Below, piece after piece: positions 48,803 to 59,392 of a stretch of 64,000 nucleotides of DNA. The stretch comes from Methylocystis sp. Lineage in GTDB: Bacteria > Pseudomonadota > Alphaproteobacteria > Rhizobiales > Beijerinckiaceae. The notes below the pieces were generated by a model that saw nothing but the letters and a program-made list of their open reading frames with translations, was not told where the DNA came from and searched no databases. Position 1 is the first letter of the stretch. The number at the start of each line of letters is the position of its first letter. The DNA lies in assembly GCA_020252485.1 (NCBI GenBank), contig JADCCX010000038.1, forward strand, positions 33,432-97,431. The letters are read 5' to 3'. Both the position numbers and the translations under genes were made by a program.

Positions 48803-50179
48803 ATGCTCACCAATCTCCAGACGCGCGACGTCGAAACGCTGATCCATCCCTACACCAACCTCGATGCGCACCGCACGGTTGGCCCGCTGGTGCTCGAACA
48901 GGCCAGGGGCATCTACGTCTATGATGTCGACGGCAAGCCCTACATCGAGGGGATGGCGGGCCTCTGGTGCGCCTCGCTCGGCTACGGCAACGAGGAGCTT
49001 GTCGAGGCTGCCGCGACGCAGATGCGCAAGCTCTCCTTCACGCATATCTTCTCCGGCCGCAGCCACGATCCGGCCATCGAGCTGGCCGAGCGCCTGAAGG
49101 AAATGGCCCCCATCCCGGTGTCGAAGGTGTTCTTCGGCTGCTCCGGCTCGGACGCCAACGACACCCAGATGAAGCTGATGTGGTACTATAACAATGCCAT
49201 CGGCCGCCCGCAGAAGAAGAAGATTATCAGCCGCCTCAAGGGCTATCACGGCGTCACCGTGGCCTCCGCATCGCTGACCGGCCTGCCCAACAACCACATC
49301 GATTTCGATCTGCCGATTGCGGGCGTCCTGCACACCTCCTGCCCGCATCATTACCGCTTCGGGGCGGAGGGCGAGACGGAGGAGGAATTCGCGACGCGGC
49401 TTGCCAATGAGCTCGAAGGGATGATCATCGCCGAGGGGCCGGAGACGGTCGCCGCCTTCATCGCCGAGCCGGTGCTGGGCGCAGGCGGCGTCATCGTGCC
49501 GCCGGCCACCTATTATCCCAAGATTCAGGCGGTGCTGGACCGCTACGACGTGCTGCTGATCGACGATGAGGTGATCTGCGGTTTCGGCCGCCTGGGCACC
49601 ATGTTCGGCTGCACGGCGATGCAGATGCGGCCGGATACGATGAGCCTCGCCAAGGCGATCACCTCGGCCTATCAGCCGCTTTCGGCGGTGCTGATCCCGG
49701 ACAAGATGTATGATGCGATGCTGGCGGAAAGCCGCAAGATCGGCACCTTCGGCCACGGCAACACCTATGCCGGGCATCCGGTGGCCGCCGCCGTCGCCAA
49801 CAAGACGCTCGAAATCTACAAGCGCGACAACATCCTCGCCCATGTGAACAGCCTGATCCCGGCCTTCCAGCAGCGGCTGCGGGCCTTGGCCGAGCATCCG
49901 CTGGTGGGGGAGGCCCGCGGCGTCGGGCTGGTGGGCGGCCTCGAACTGGTGGCCGACAAGGCGACGAAACGCGCCTTCTCGCCCAAGCAGGGCGTCGCGC
50001 CCAGGACGGTGGTCTTCGGGCAGGAGGAAGGCCTGATCGTGCGCGCCATCGGCGATACGCTCGCGATCTGCCCGCCGCTGATCATCACGGCGGCCGAGGT
50101 GGAGGAAATGTTCGACCGGCTGACGCGCGCCCTCGACAAGGCCGAGAACTGGGTGCGGCGGGAAGGCCTGCGCGGCTGA
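48803..50179 (+). CDS. Class III (omega) aminotransferase
   Basis: 458 residues. PLP-dependent class III fold: VYDVDGKPYIEGMAGLWC, FFGCSGSDANDTQMKL, SRLKGYHGVTVASASLTGLP and LLIDDEVICGFGRLG, which has the Asp that contacts the PLP ring nitrogen. Lys in SLAKAITSAYQPLSA is the Schiff-base residue. It resembles enzymes acting on putrescine, beta-alanine or aromatic amines with pyruvate. The exact donor cannot be read from sequence. Confidence 0.92.
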   Translation: MLTNLQTRDVETLIHPYTNLDAHRTVGPLVLEQARGIYVYDVDGKPYIEGMAGLWCASLGYGNEELVEAAATQMRKLSFTHIFSGRSHDPAIELAERLKEMAPIPVSKVFFGCSGSDANDTQMKLMWYYNNAIGRPQKKKIISRLKGYHGVTVASASLTGLPNNHIDFDLPIAGVLHTSCPHHYRFGAEGETEEEFATRLANELEGMIIAEGPETVAAFIAEPVLGAGGVIVPPATYYPKIQAVLDRYDVLLIDDEVICGFGRLGTMFGCTAMQMRPDTMSLAKAITSAYQPLSAVLIPDKMYDAMLAESRKIGTFGHGNTYAGHPVAAAVANKTLEIYKRDNILAHVNSLIPAFQQRLRALAEHPLVGEARGVGLVGGLELVADKATKRAFSPKQGVAPRTVVFGQEEGLIVRAIGDTLAICPPLIITAAEVEEMFDRLTRALDKAENWVRREGLRG

Positions 50180-50199
50180 GCGGCTGAACGGACGCCGCC

Positions 50200-51384
50200 T
50201 TATCCTCCCCATCCCTTGTCGGAAAGCACGCTTTCCCGGTCGCCGTCCAGCCGGGGGCTTGGACGATCCGCCACCATCGGCTGACCATCAAGCAGGATCG
50301 GCCCGCGCACGGTGGGAATGACGCCGCCTTTCGCGTGCGGCGCCGGAAGCGCGACCTTGACGCCGCGCGATATCGCCTGCGGGTCCTCGAACACGTCGGC
50401 GATCGTGTTGATCGGCCCCGCCGGCACTTTCACCGCATCGAACCGCGCCAGCATCGCGTCACGCGGCAGCTTCGCGGTGATGGCGCTGATCTTCTGCGTG
50501 ATCTCCGCCCGCCGCGCGATGCGGCCGGCATTGCTGGCGTAGGCGGGATCGCCGGCGATGTCCGGTGCGCCGATGGCGAACATCGCATCCCTGAATTGCC
50601 GGTCGTTGCCCGTGGCGAGGATGATATGCCCGTCGCTGGCGGGATAGACGGCATAGGGCACGATATTGGGATGCGCATTGCCCATTCGGCCGGGCACCTT
50701 GCCCGAGGTGAGGTAGTTCATCGCCTGGTTGCCGAGCACCGCCACCTGCGCCTCGAAGAGCGCGCAATCGATGGTGGCGCCCTGGCCCGTCGCATCCCGC
50801 TGGCGCAAGGCCGCGAGGATCGCAACGCTCGCATACATGCCGGTGAAGATATCGGCGGTGGCGTAGCCGGCCTTCTGCGGCAGGCCGTCCGCTTCACCGG
50901 TGATCGACATGGCGCCCGCCATGCCCTGGATCATGAAATCATAGCCGGCCCGCTCGGCATAAGGCCCCGTCTGGCCGAAGCCGGTGATCGACGCATAGAC
51001 AAGCCGGGGATGCGCGGCGCGCAGCGAGACGGCGTCGAGGCCATATTTGGCGAGGCCGCCGACCTTGAAATTCTCCACCACGACATCGGCATGCGCGGCC
51101 AGCCGCTTGACCATAGCCAGATCCTCCGCCTTGCCGAAATCGGCGGCGATGGAGCGCTTGCCGCGGTTGCAGGCGTGGAAATAGGCGGCGGAAAGGTTCT
51201 CGCCATCCGCGCCCTCGACGAAGGGCGGACCCCATTGGCGGGTGTCGTCGCCGGCCTGGCTCTCGACCTTGACGACATCGGCGCCGAGATCGGCCAGCAA
51301 TTGCCCGACCCAGGGGCCGGCCAGAATGCGGGCGAGCTCCAGAATGCGGAGTCCGGCGAGAGGTTTGGGGGGCGCTTCAGACAC
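50200..51384 (-). CDS. CaiB/BaiF-type CoA transferase (glutarate CoA-transferase candidate)
   Basis: 394 residues of the class III CoA transferases. The N-terminus (LAGLRILELARILAGPWVG then LADLGADVVKVE) and the central GYDFMIQGMAGAMSITGE are typical; the catalytic Asp should lie in the ATADIFTGMYA region. CaiB-type transferases often neighbour gcdH, where they activate glutarate with succinyl-CoA, and gcdH is 3 kb upstream on the same strand. That role is inferred. GTG 51384 is the likely start. A copy of its first 75 or so bases lies at 52145-52221. Confidence 0.85.
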   Translation of the reverse strand: MSEAPPKPLAGLRILELARILAGPWVGQLLADLGADVVKVESQAGDDTRQWGPPFVEGADGENLSAAYFHACNRGKRSIAADFGKAEDLAMVKRLAAHADVVVENFKVGGLAKYGLDAVSLRAAHPRLVYASITGFGQTGPYAERAGYDFMIQGMAGAMSITGEADGLPQKAGYATADIFTGMYASVAILAALRQRDATGQGATIDCALFEAQVAVLGNQAMNYLTSGKVPGRMGNAHPNIVPYAVYPASDGHIILATGNDRQFRDAMFAIGAPDIAGDPAYASNAGRIARRAEITQKISAITAKLPRDAMLARFDAVKVPAGPINTIADVFEDPQAISRGVKVALPAPHAKGGVIPTVRGPILLDGQPMVADRPSPRLDGDRESVLSDKGWGG

Positions 51385-51397
51385 TTCAACTCGTTTT

Positions 51398-51991
51398 TCA
51401 CACCGCCAGGTGCATTGTGGTGACCTCGTCAAAACCCATCTTTGCCGTCAAGAGGCCTGTCCTGCGGGTTGTAGTAGCGACAAATCCAAAACGTTCATAG
51501 AGTTTGCGTGCGCCCGGATTGCTTGAGACGACATCCAGTCTGATTTTTTCATATGCCTTCTCGCGCGCATAATGCCGAAGCGTATCGAGCATCATCGTCC
51601 CTATACCCCTTCCGCGCTGGCGATCAGAAACGGCAATGCCGTCCATCAGAAGTTCGTTCTTGACGGGATGCCGTTTCAAGAGACCGCCGATCAGGCTGGC
51701 GCGCAGTCCCTCGCGCCAGCCAAGATGCTTGAGCAACAGGCTAGCTGTGATGCCCCCGGTCAGCGAGCGACCGGAGTCGTGAAAGCCGCAGAGACCATAA
51801 AGTCCGTCAGGGCCGAAGGCCGAGACGGCGCTCGACAGGTTGAATGCTTCCGAAAGAACGGCCCGGCGGGCCTGTTGATCCCGGATGATATGCGAGAGTT
51901 TGCTATCAAAAGCCATTTCATAAAGATCGATGGCTTCCTCGCGATGCTTTTCTTCGATCCCAATCCCGAGAGAAATTCCGTGAGGTAGCAT
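51398..51991 (-). CDS. GNAT-family N-acetyltransferase
   Basis: 197 residues. The acetyl-CoA pyrophosphate loop is DGIAVSDRQRGRGIGTMML and the C-terminal strand and helix are SSNPGARKLYERFGF. The N-terminal half is typical of single-domain GNATs with an unknown acceptor. It ends 14 bp before the CoA-transferase start and lies between two copies of that gene's 5' end, so it probably entered or was retained during a local duplication. Confidence 0.88.
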   Translation of the reverse strand: MLPHGISLGIGIEEKHREEAIDLYEMAFDSKLSHIIRDQQARRAVLSEAFNLSSAVSAFGPDGLYGLCGFHDSGRSLTGGITASLLLKHLGWREGLRASLIGGLLKRHPVKNELLMDGIAVSDRQRGRGIGTMMLDTLRHYAREKAYEKIRLDVVSSNPGARKLYERFGFVATTTRRTGLLTAKMGFDEVTTMHLAV

Positions 51992-52082
51992 GATGATTTT
52001 GGATTAGATCGCCTGTTGCTTTGATCTTCGATATCGCATGATTCCGGCAGTATTGCGGCGCAATCAGCGCTACTGCGCCAGC

Positions 52083-52241
52083 TCAGCCCATGACGTGATC
52101 GAGCCCGCGCTTCAAGCCCGTAAAGCCGTGAACGCGCCGGGCCGCCAGCAATTGCCCGACCCCGGGGCCGGCCAGAATGCGGGCGAGTTCCAGAACGCGG
52201 AGACCGGCGAGAGGTTTGGGGGCATCGGCTTGATGATTCAT
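52083..52241 (-). pseudogene. Chimeric scar: CoA-transferase start fused to DapB end
   Basis: A 52-codon open frame with ATG and TGA. Codons 1-33 (ending ILAGPGVGQLLA) duplicate the start of the CoA transferase at 50200-51384. Codons 34-52 (ARRVHGFTGLKRGLDHVMG) duplicate the end of the dapB-like gene at 52890-53696. Each half is about 95 percent identical to its source. The junction falls where both genes share TTGCT. It is most simply the scar of a tandem duplication followed by deletion. Whether it is translated is unknown. Confidence 0.85.
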
Positions 52242-52297
52242 GGCGAAGACCTCATAGTTTCAATTCCTGATCCTTGATACGCATGGAGTTCCAGAGA

Positions 52298-52885
52298 ATG
52301 GCCGAAGCGGTCAAGAACCTGCCGCCGATGACGAGCGAAGAGTTCTTGCGCTGGTACGCCGGCCAGCCGGACAAACTGCGCTTCGAGCTGATGGACGGCA
52401 TCGTTTATCCCCGGCGCAATCCCGAGATCATGCAGGCCGAACGGCTGGTGCACGCCAGGCTTAAAGCGCGCGTCATGGTCCAGTTCGCCAGCCAGATCAA
52501 TGACAGGAAGCTGCCCTGCGATGCGCTTGGCGATGGCATGGCCGTGCGCGTTGGCCCCCGAACGACGTTCGAGCCTGATGCGCTGGTCAGGTGCGGGCCG
52601 CCGCTCCCCGAAAACACGCTGATCCTCGACGATGTCACGATCGTCGTCGAGGTCACATCGCCATCGACCGAACGGCTCGATATCGGCCACAAACTGTTGC
52701 GCTATTTCCGCAATCCGCAAATCCAGCACTACATCGTCGTGCTGGCGGAGAGGGAAAAAGGCGTCATCCATTATCGGCGGAGCGCATCCGGCGAGATCAT
52801 AGCCTCGCCGCTCGAAAGCGGGACGATTGCGCTGGAGCCGCCGGGGCTGACGCTTGATATCGACGCGCTTTTCGCTGAGCCGTAA
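52298..52885 (+). CDS. Uma2-family PD-(D/E)XK nuclease-like protein
   Basis: 195 residues. FELMDGIVYPRRNP, FEPDALVRCG and DVTIVVEVTSPSTERLDIGHKLLRYF give the E..D..ExT..K arrangement of the Uma2/DUF820 fold, a PD-(D/E)XK nuclease relative without a settled role. The start at 52298 has GGAG upstream; ATG 52283 is an alternative. It runs opposite to its neighbours and is flanked by two copies of the dapB-like 3' end. Confidence 0.85.
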   Translation: MAEAVKNLPPMTSEEFLRWYAGQPDKLRFELMDGIVYPRRNPEIMQAERLVHARLKARVMVQFASQINDRKLPCDALGDGMAVRVGPRTTFEPDALVRCGPPLPENTLILDDVTIVVEVTSPSTERLDIGHKLLRYFRNPQIQHYIVVLAEREKGVIHYRRSASGEIIASPLESGTIALEPPGLTLDIDALFAEP

Positions 52886-52889
52886 CTCC

Positions 52890-53696
52890 TCAGCCCATGA
52901 CGTGATCGAGCCCGCGCTTCAAGCCCGTAAAGCTATGGACGCGCCGGGCCGCGAGCAAGGTGCCTGCCACATAAGGCGTGGCGGAGGAGCCGGCATCATG
53001 GCGGATCACCAACCGCTCGTCCGGCGCGCCGAAGATCGCCTCGCAGGAGAGCACGAAAGAAGGCATGCGGATGGAATGGACCTGCACCGGCTCGCCGGCC
53101 CCGATCGCGCCGCCGCGCGTCTCGCGCACGCCGCCCAGCTCGCTCACCGGCTTCGATGTCGCCTTCTGGCGCACCTCTGAGAGCAGCTCGCCGAGCTCCC
53201 GCCCGGTGCCGGACGGCGTGTCCGGTTTCGAAGCTGAGGCGTAGTCGATGACCTCGACATCCGGCACGTAACGGGCGGCTTCGAGCGCGAAACGGCGCAG
53301 AAGCGTCGCCGTGATCGAGAAATTGCCAGCGGCGAGCACGCCCTTGCCGGCGCTTTGCGCGGCCACATCGATCTTGGCGTATTCCTCCGCCGTGAGGCCG
53401 GAGGTGCCGATCACGACATGCCGCCCGTGCGCCAGCGCCGCCAGCACATGATGCTTCACCGAATCGGGCTTGGTGTACTCGATCACCACGTCGGAGGGGG
53501 TGGCCAAAGCCTCGGCCAGCGTACCGCTGAGCGGCAGACCGATACGGCCGATGCCGGCCGCCTCGCCGGCATCCCGCCCCTTCTGCTTGCGCGAGGTGGC
53601 GGCCACGAGCGACAGATCAGGAGCCTGTTTGATGGCGGCGACGAGCGCCCTGCCGACCCAGCCGGTGGCGCCTGCGAGGGTGATGCGAATGGTCAT
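52890..53696 (-). CDS. Divergent dihydrodipicolinate reductase (DapB-like)
   Basis: 268 residues. Rossmann start RITLAGATGWVGRAL and VVIGTSGLTAEEY resemble DapB, which makes tetrahydrodipicolinate for lysine and peptidoglycan. The substrate loop reads YASASKPDTPSGTG: the catalytic Lys (157) and PSGT are kept, but the His pair of the canonical E-x-H-H-R-H-K motif is replaced by small residues. It may therefore be a paralogue with another substrate, and a canonical dapB may lie elsewhere. Its last 64 bases are duplicated at 52083-52146. The gene shares a strand with the glutaryl-CoA genes. Confidence 0.8.
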   Translation of the reverse strand: MTIRITLAGATGWVGRALVAAIKQAPDLSLVAATSRKQKGRDAGEAAGIGRIGLPLSGTLAEALATPSDVVIEYTKPDSVKHHVLAALAHGRHVVIGTSGLTAEEYAKIDVAAQSAGKGVLAAGNFSITATLLRRFALEAARYVPDVEVIDYASASKPDTPSGTGRELGELLSEVRQKATSKPVSELGGVRETRGGAIGAGEPVQVHSIRMPSFVLSCEAIFGAPDERLVIRHDAGSSATPYVAGTLLAARRVHSFTGLKRGLDHVMG

Positions 53697-53708
53697 GCGA
53701 CAATCCTC

Positions 53709-54125
53709 CTATCTGCACGTTTGCCGGGGTTCAATGAACTGCGCCCGGAGCGCCGGGAATAGTGCGACAAGCGCCTGCGGCGCAATCTCGAGCAGCCCTT
53801 GCAGGCTGATGAGCCGGCTTGCCTGGTCCGCCAGCGACAGCCCCATCAGCCCACTCCCGACTGCCCCTTCGGCCGTGCGCAGCAGCGCAAACATCACGAA
53901 GCCCATCGCCAGCCGGATGCCAATCCTGGCCGGCACGGCGAACCGGCGGATACACCAGCCGGCGGCCCACCAGCCATAGGCGATCAGGGCCAGCGTTTCA
54001 GCCAGAATGTAGAGGCCGCGCCATGCGCCCTGGCCGACGAACGTCTCCCGGATTGTGCCCAAGGCGAACCCCAGCCCGAAAACGAGGCCGAAAAAGACAC
54101 AGCCGGCAAGGAGTCCGGCGGCCAT
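53709..54125 (-). CDS. Hypothetical membrane protein
   Basis: 138 residues, four hydrophobic segments (LLAGCVFFGLVFGLGFALG, ILAETLALIAYGWWAAG, LAMGFVMFALLRTA and a C-terminal amphipathic stretch). No family was recognised with confidence. It lies 10 bp downstream of gcdH and 13 bp upstream of the dapB-like gene on the same strand, so it is probably part of that transcript. Confidence 0.65.
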   Translation of the reverse strand: MAAGLLAGCVFFGLVFGLGFALGTIRETFVGQGAWRGLYILAETLALIAYGWWAAGWCIRRFAVPARIGIRLAMGFVMFALLRTAEGAVGSGLMGLSLADQASRLISLQGLLEIAPQALVALFPALRAQFIEPRQTCR

Positions 54126-54134
54126 GGGACCTCC

Positions 54135-55349
54135 TCAGAAGAACGCCTGAATCCCCGTGATCGCACGGCCCAGGATCAGCGCATGCACGTCATGCGTGCC
54201 CTCGTAGGTGTTGACGGTCTCGAGGTTCGCGGCGTGGCGCATCACATGATATTCGATCTGGATGCCGTTGCCGCCATGCATGTCGCGGGCGACGCGGGCG
54301 ATGTCGAGCGCCTTGCCGCAATTGTTGCGCTTGATGATGGAGATCGCCTCGGGCGCGAGCTTGCCCTCGTCGAACATGCGGCCGGCGCGGAGCGAGGCCT
54401 GCAGGCCAAGCGCGATCTCCGTCTGCATATCGGCGAGCTTCTTTTGCACCAGCTGCGTGGCGGCGAGCGGCCTGCCGAACTGCTTGCGGTCGAGCGTGTA
54501 TTGCCGCGCCTGATGCATGCAGGCCTCGGCGGCGCCCATCACGCCCCAGCTGATGCCGTAGCGCGCCCGGTTCAGGCAGCCGAACGGCCCCTTAAGGCCC
54601 GAGACATTCGGCAGCAACTGGCTCTCGGGGACGAAGACATTGTCCATGACGATCTCGCCCGTCGTGGAAGCCCTGAGCGACAGCTTGCCGCCGATCTTGG
54701 GCGCCGACAGCCCCTTCATCCCCTTTTCCAGGATGAAGCCGCGGATCTCATTGTTATGCGCCTCGGACTTGGCCCAGACGACGAAGACATCGGCGAAGGG
54801 CGCGTTTGAAATCCACATCTTCGATCCGGTGAGGGCATAGCCGCCGTCCACCTTCTTCGCGCGGGTCTTCATGCCGGCGGGGTCTGAGCCCGCATCCGGC
54901 TCGGTCAGGCCGAAGCAGCCGATGAACTCGCCGCTCGCGAGCTTGGGCAGGTATTTCTTGCGCTGGCTGTCATCGCCATAGGCATAGATCGGATACATCA
55001 CCAGCGAGGATTGCACGCTCATCATCGAGCGATAGCCGGAATCGACGCGCTCGATCTCGCGGGCGACGAGGCCATAGGCGACGTAGGAAGCGCCCGCGCC
55101 GCCATATTCCTCCGGCACGGTGACGCCGAGCAGGCCCTGCTCGCCCATCAGCCTGAAGAGGCCGGGGTCCGCCTTCTCCTCCGTATAGGCCTCCGCCACG
55201 CGCGGCATCAGCACGTCCTCAGCGAAGGCGCGGGCCGCATCGCGGATCATGCGCTCGTCTTCGGAAAGCTGCTCGTCCAGCAGGAACGGGTCCTCCCAGT
55301 TGAACACGGCTTTCTGTTGCTTCGGCTTGGCGCTGACAACGGCAGACAT
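54135..55349 (-). CDS. gcdH: Glutaryl-CoA dehydrogenase
   Basis: 404 residues. The FAD enzyme oxidatively decarboxylates glutaryl-CoA to crotonyl-CoA in lysine and tryptophan breakdown. Signatures are [57 protein letters not shown] and the catalytic Glu in [24 protein letters not shown] before ATG 55349 fixes the start. A perfect AT-rich palindrome just upstream is a likely operator. Confidence 0.93.
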   Translation of the reverse strand: MSAVVSAKPKQQKAVFNWEDPFLLDEQLSEDERMIRDAARAFAEDVLMPRVAEAYTEEKADPGLFRLMGEQGLLGVTVPEEYGGAGASYVAYGLVAREIERVDSGYRSMMSVQSSLVMYPIYAYGDDSQRKKYLPKLASGEFIGCFGLTEPDAGSDPAGMKTRAKKVDGGYALTGSKMWISNAPFADVFVVWAKSEAHNNEIRGFILEKGMKGLSAPKIGGKLSLRASTTGEIVMDNVFVPESQLLPNVSGLKGPFGCLNRARYGISWGVMGAAEACMHQARQYTLDRKQFGRPLAATQLVQKKLADMQTEIALGLQASLRAGRMFDEGKLAPEAISIIKRNNCGKALDIARVARDMHGGNGIQIEYHVMRHAANLETVNTYEGTHDVHALILGRAITGIQAFF

Positions 55350-55368
55350 GGCATTCTCCTCGACCGGC

Positions 55369-55396
55369 TGAATTATTTTAGGTTTAAAATAATTCA
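55369..55396 (-). promoter_or_regulatory. AT-rich perfect palindrome before gcdH
   Basis: TGAATTATTTTA (55369-55380) and TAAAATAATTCA (55385-55396) are exact complements with a GGTT centre, 20 bases before the gcdH start. In this GC-rich sequence a 28-bp AT-rich palindrome is striking, and it probably binds a TetR- or GntR-like repressor. The regulator gene is not in view. Confidence 0.55.
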
Positions 55397-55465
55397 TGGC
55401 GCGGAATTGGCAAGAGCGTTCTGTCAGAAAGCGCTTTGCCGGCGGCTTGGCAAGAGCCGCGAGCG

Positions 55466-55762
55466 TCACGGCCCTGCCAGCGCATCCATGGCCTTTGCGA
55501 GCGTCACATCGAGCTGGGTGACGCCGCCCGCATCATGCGTGGCGAGCGTGACGTCCACCGTCTTGTAGACGTTGAACCATTCGGGGTGATGGTCGAGCTT
55601 CTCGGCCACGAGCGCCGCCCTCGTCATCCAGCCGAAAGCCTCGCTGAAATCCTTGAAAACGAAGCGTTTGCGGATCGCCTCGCGCCCCTCGGCAAGGCTC
55701 CACCCCTTGAGGGTGGCGAGCGCCGATGCGATCTCATGGGCGGACAGTCTGGTCGCCGGCAT
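55466..55762 (-). CDS. phhB: Pterin-4a-carbinolamine dehydratase
   Basis: 98 residues. It regenerates the pterin cofactor of aromatic hydroxylases and can act as a dimerisation cofactor. [21 protein letters not shown] holds the EKxxHHPxW motif of the active site, and [18 protein letters not shown] is the family C-terminal strand. No phenylalanine hydroxylase is in the window. thpR lies 18 bp upstream on the same strand. Confidence 0.93.
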   Translation of the reverse strand: MPATRLSAHEIASALATLKGWSLAEGREAIRKRFVFKDFSEAFGWMTRAALVAEKLDHHPEWFNVYKTVDVTLATHDAGGVTQLDVTLAKAMDALAGP

Positions 55763-55780
55763 GGTGGTCGCTCCTGCTGT

Positions 55781-56323
55781 TCAGGCCGCGCGCCGCAGCG
55801 GATAGGCCGTCTCCACCATATAGGGTCCTCCACCCGTCGATGCACGGGAGGAAAACAGCACGAAGCGATTGGCCGTGAAGCTCTGCGGCGGAAAATAGCC
55901 CGCCTTCGACAGATAATCCGCGACATCGAGCGAGGAGGATCCCCGCAGCCGCGCCAGCGTCACATGCGGCTGGAAGCGCCGCTTGTCGATCTCGACGCCG
56001 CAGGCCCGCACGATGCGGTCCACCTCATATTGCAATTCGCTGAGCTGCCGGTTGTTCTCGACGCTGGCGAAGACCGAATGCGGCTTGTCGCCGCCGAAGC
56101 TCGCGAGGCCCGAGACGCGCAGCGAGACGGGGCCGCGGTTCACATCCGCCAGCAGGCTGTCGATATCCGCAGCCATCCGGTTGCCGATATCGCCGATGAA
56201 GCGGAGCGTGATGTGGTAATCGGAGGGCTCCACCCAGCGGGCGCCCGGCAACCCGCCCCGGAGACCTGAGAGGATGCTGCACACATGCGCTGGGATTTCG
56301 AGGCCAGCGAACAACCGGGGCAT
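55781..56323 (-). CDS. thpR: RNA 2',3'-cyclic phosphodiesterase (ThpR/LigT family)
   Basis: 180 residues. The two HxT motifs of the 2H phosphoesterase fold are present: SDYHITLRFIGDIG and FQPHVTLARLRG. The start RLFAGLEIPAHV is typical. The enzyme opens 2',3'-cyclic phosphates on RNA; its physiological role is poorly known. It ends 18 bp before phhB. Confidence 0.92.
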   Translation of the reverse strand: MPRLFAGLEIPAHVCSILSGLRGGLPGARWVEPSDYHITLRFIGDIGNRMAADIDSLLADVNRGPVSLRVSGLASFGGDKPHSVFASVENNRQLSELQYEVDRIVRACGVEIDKRRFQPHVTLARLRGSSSLDVADYLSKAGYFPPQSFTANRFVLFSSRASTGGGPYMVETAYPLRRAA

Positions 56324-56432
56324 GGGTTACTCCCACAGACGCGATTCGGTGATCCACAAGTTATCACCGTTGCTGACAAATCAATGACGGAAAGCAGACG
56401 AAAGGCCGCGCTTCCTAAGCGTTCGTGATGCT

Positions 56433-58187
<1,755 letters not shown>

Positions 58188-58344
58188 CGGTTCCCTTTTC
58201 TTTCATCGTCCGCCCAAGGCGGGCGGGCGTCAATTCAAATTCTACGCAAATCCTTCGTCGTTCCTTCGCCATGTCCAAGGCCGGCAACGGCGCATTAAGC
58301 ATCGGCCAACCGCTGTCGTTCAAGTTCTCCCGCGGAGGCCTGTC

Positions 58345-58869
58345 ATGTCCGGCTTGTCGAAACTGGTTTTTGTCACGCTCTTCGGCAGCCTTGCGGCGAC
58401 GGCTGTGCTGGTGCAGATGCGCCAGGACAATGCCGCCGCCCAGGGCAAGTCCGTTGTGGCCATGGCGCAACCGGCGCCCGCCGCCCAGCCTGCTGGCGGC
58501 AACACTGCCGTGCTTTATGCCGATGCGCGGGGCCATTTCTTCGCCGATGTCACGGTGCGCGGCATTCCGGTCCGCACCATGGTCGATACGGGCGCCAGCG
58601 TCGTCTCCTTCTCTGCCGAGGATGCGGCGAAGATCGGCCTGCGCGAGGAGGCCGGCCAGCGCAAGGAACAGTTTCACACCGCCAACGGCATCGTCACCGC
58701 CTCGATGGTCAAGGTGCCTGAGATGCGCCTGCAGGGGATCACCGTCTTCGATGTCGACGCCGCGATCATGCCGCGCGGCGCCATGCAGGGCACGCTGCTC
58801 GGCATGTCCTTCATGCGCAAGCTCCAGAGCTACGAGTCCCGCGGCGCGAGCATGGTGATGAAGAAATAG
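58345..58869 (+). CDS. Retropepsin-like aspartic protease (TIGR02281 type)
   Basis: 174 residues: N-terminal membrane anchor or signal (LVFVTLFGSLAATAVLV), a short linker, then a clan AA aspartic protease domain with FADVTVRGIPVRTMVDTGAS, the D-T-G active site, and LLGMSFMRKLQSYE in the flap-end region. It probably acts as a dimer at the periplasmic face. GGAGG lies upstream of ATG 58345. Confidence 0.88.
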   Translation: MSGLSKLVFVTLFGSLAATAVLVQMRQDNAAAQGKSVVAMAQPAPAAQPAGGNTAVLYADARGHFFADVTVRGIPVRTMVDTGASVVSFSAEDAAKIGLREEAGQRKEQFHTANGIVTASMVKVPEMRLQGITVFDVDAAIMPRGAMQGTLLGMSFMRKLQSYESRGASMVMKK

Positions 58870-58892
58870 GGGGGAGCGGGGCTGATCCCGCC

Positions 58893-59042
58893 CCCCCTCC
58901 CGGCCCTGCGCTTCGCTCTGGGCCACCCTCCCCGCAAGGGGGAGGGAGATCGCCTCGTTCCCCTTCCCTCCAGCTTGTCCCAGCGCCACCATCCCTCCCC
59001 CTTGCGGGGAGGGTGGCGAGCGCCAGCGAGCCGGGAGGGGGG
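58893..59042. repeat. Class A half-modules, back to front
   Basis: A 3' module ending CCCTCCCCGCAAGGGGGAGGG (58893-58946) is followed by a 5' module starting CCCTCCCCCTTGCGGGGAGGG (58993-59042). This is the reverse of the normal order. It suggests insertion or recombination between neighbouring copies. Confidence 0.75.
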
Positions 59043-59084
59043 CGGCGCGGCCTCCCGGCGTCCTTCGAGGCTGGCCTTTGAGCA

Positions 59085-59136
59085 ACCCTCATCCGCCCGC
59101 CATCCGGCGGGCGCCCTCTCCCGCAAGGGGAGAAGG
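59085..59136. repeat. Class B 3' half-module
   Basis: ACCCTCATCC, hairpin GCCCGCC-ATCC-GGCGGGC and then CCCTCTCCCGCAAGGGGAGAAGG. It is a single module without its 5' partner nearby in the right order. Confidence 0.7.
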
Positions 59137-59198
59137 AGGGCGGGCGCCTGCAAGGGGAAAAGTAAGAATCTGCCTTACCGGCCGCCGCAACGCCACTT

Positions 59199-59328
59199 CC
59201 CTCTCCCCTTGCGGGAGAGGGTGGCAGGCGGAGCCTCACGGGTGAGGGGTTGTGCTGAACGGGCGGATTGCCGTGACCCCTCATCCGCCCGCCATCCGGC
59301 GGGCACCTTCTCCCGCAAGGGGAGAAGG
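59199..59328. repeat. Class B palindromic repeat, complete copy
   Basis: 5' module CCCTCTCCCCTTGCGGGAGAGGG with hairpin AGGC-GGA-GCCT and GGTGAGGGGT; 3' module ACCCCTCATCC with GCCCGCC-ATCC-GGCGGGC and CACCTTCTCCCGCAAGGGGAGAAGG. The outer arms differ slightly (CCCTCTCC against CTTCTCC). Confidence 0.75.
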
Positions 59329-59392
59329 AGGGCGGGCACCTGCAAGGGGACAAGGAAGGGCCTGTCTCACCGGCCGCCGCAACGCCGTACTT

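Noticed and set aside
52083..52146. Duplicated dapB tail as an integrase attachment site
   Set aside because: No integrase gene or tRNA is nearby, and the adjoining duplicate of a CoA-transferase start is better explained by tandem duplication and deletion.
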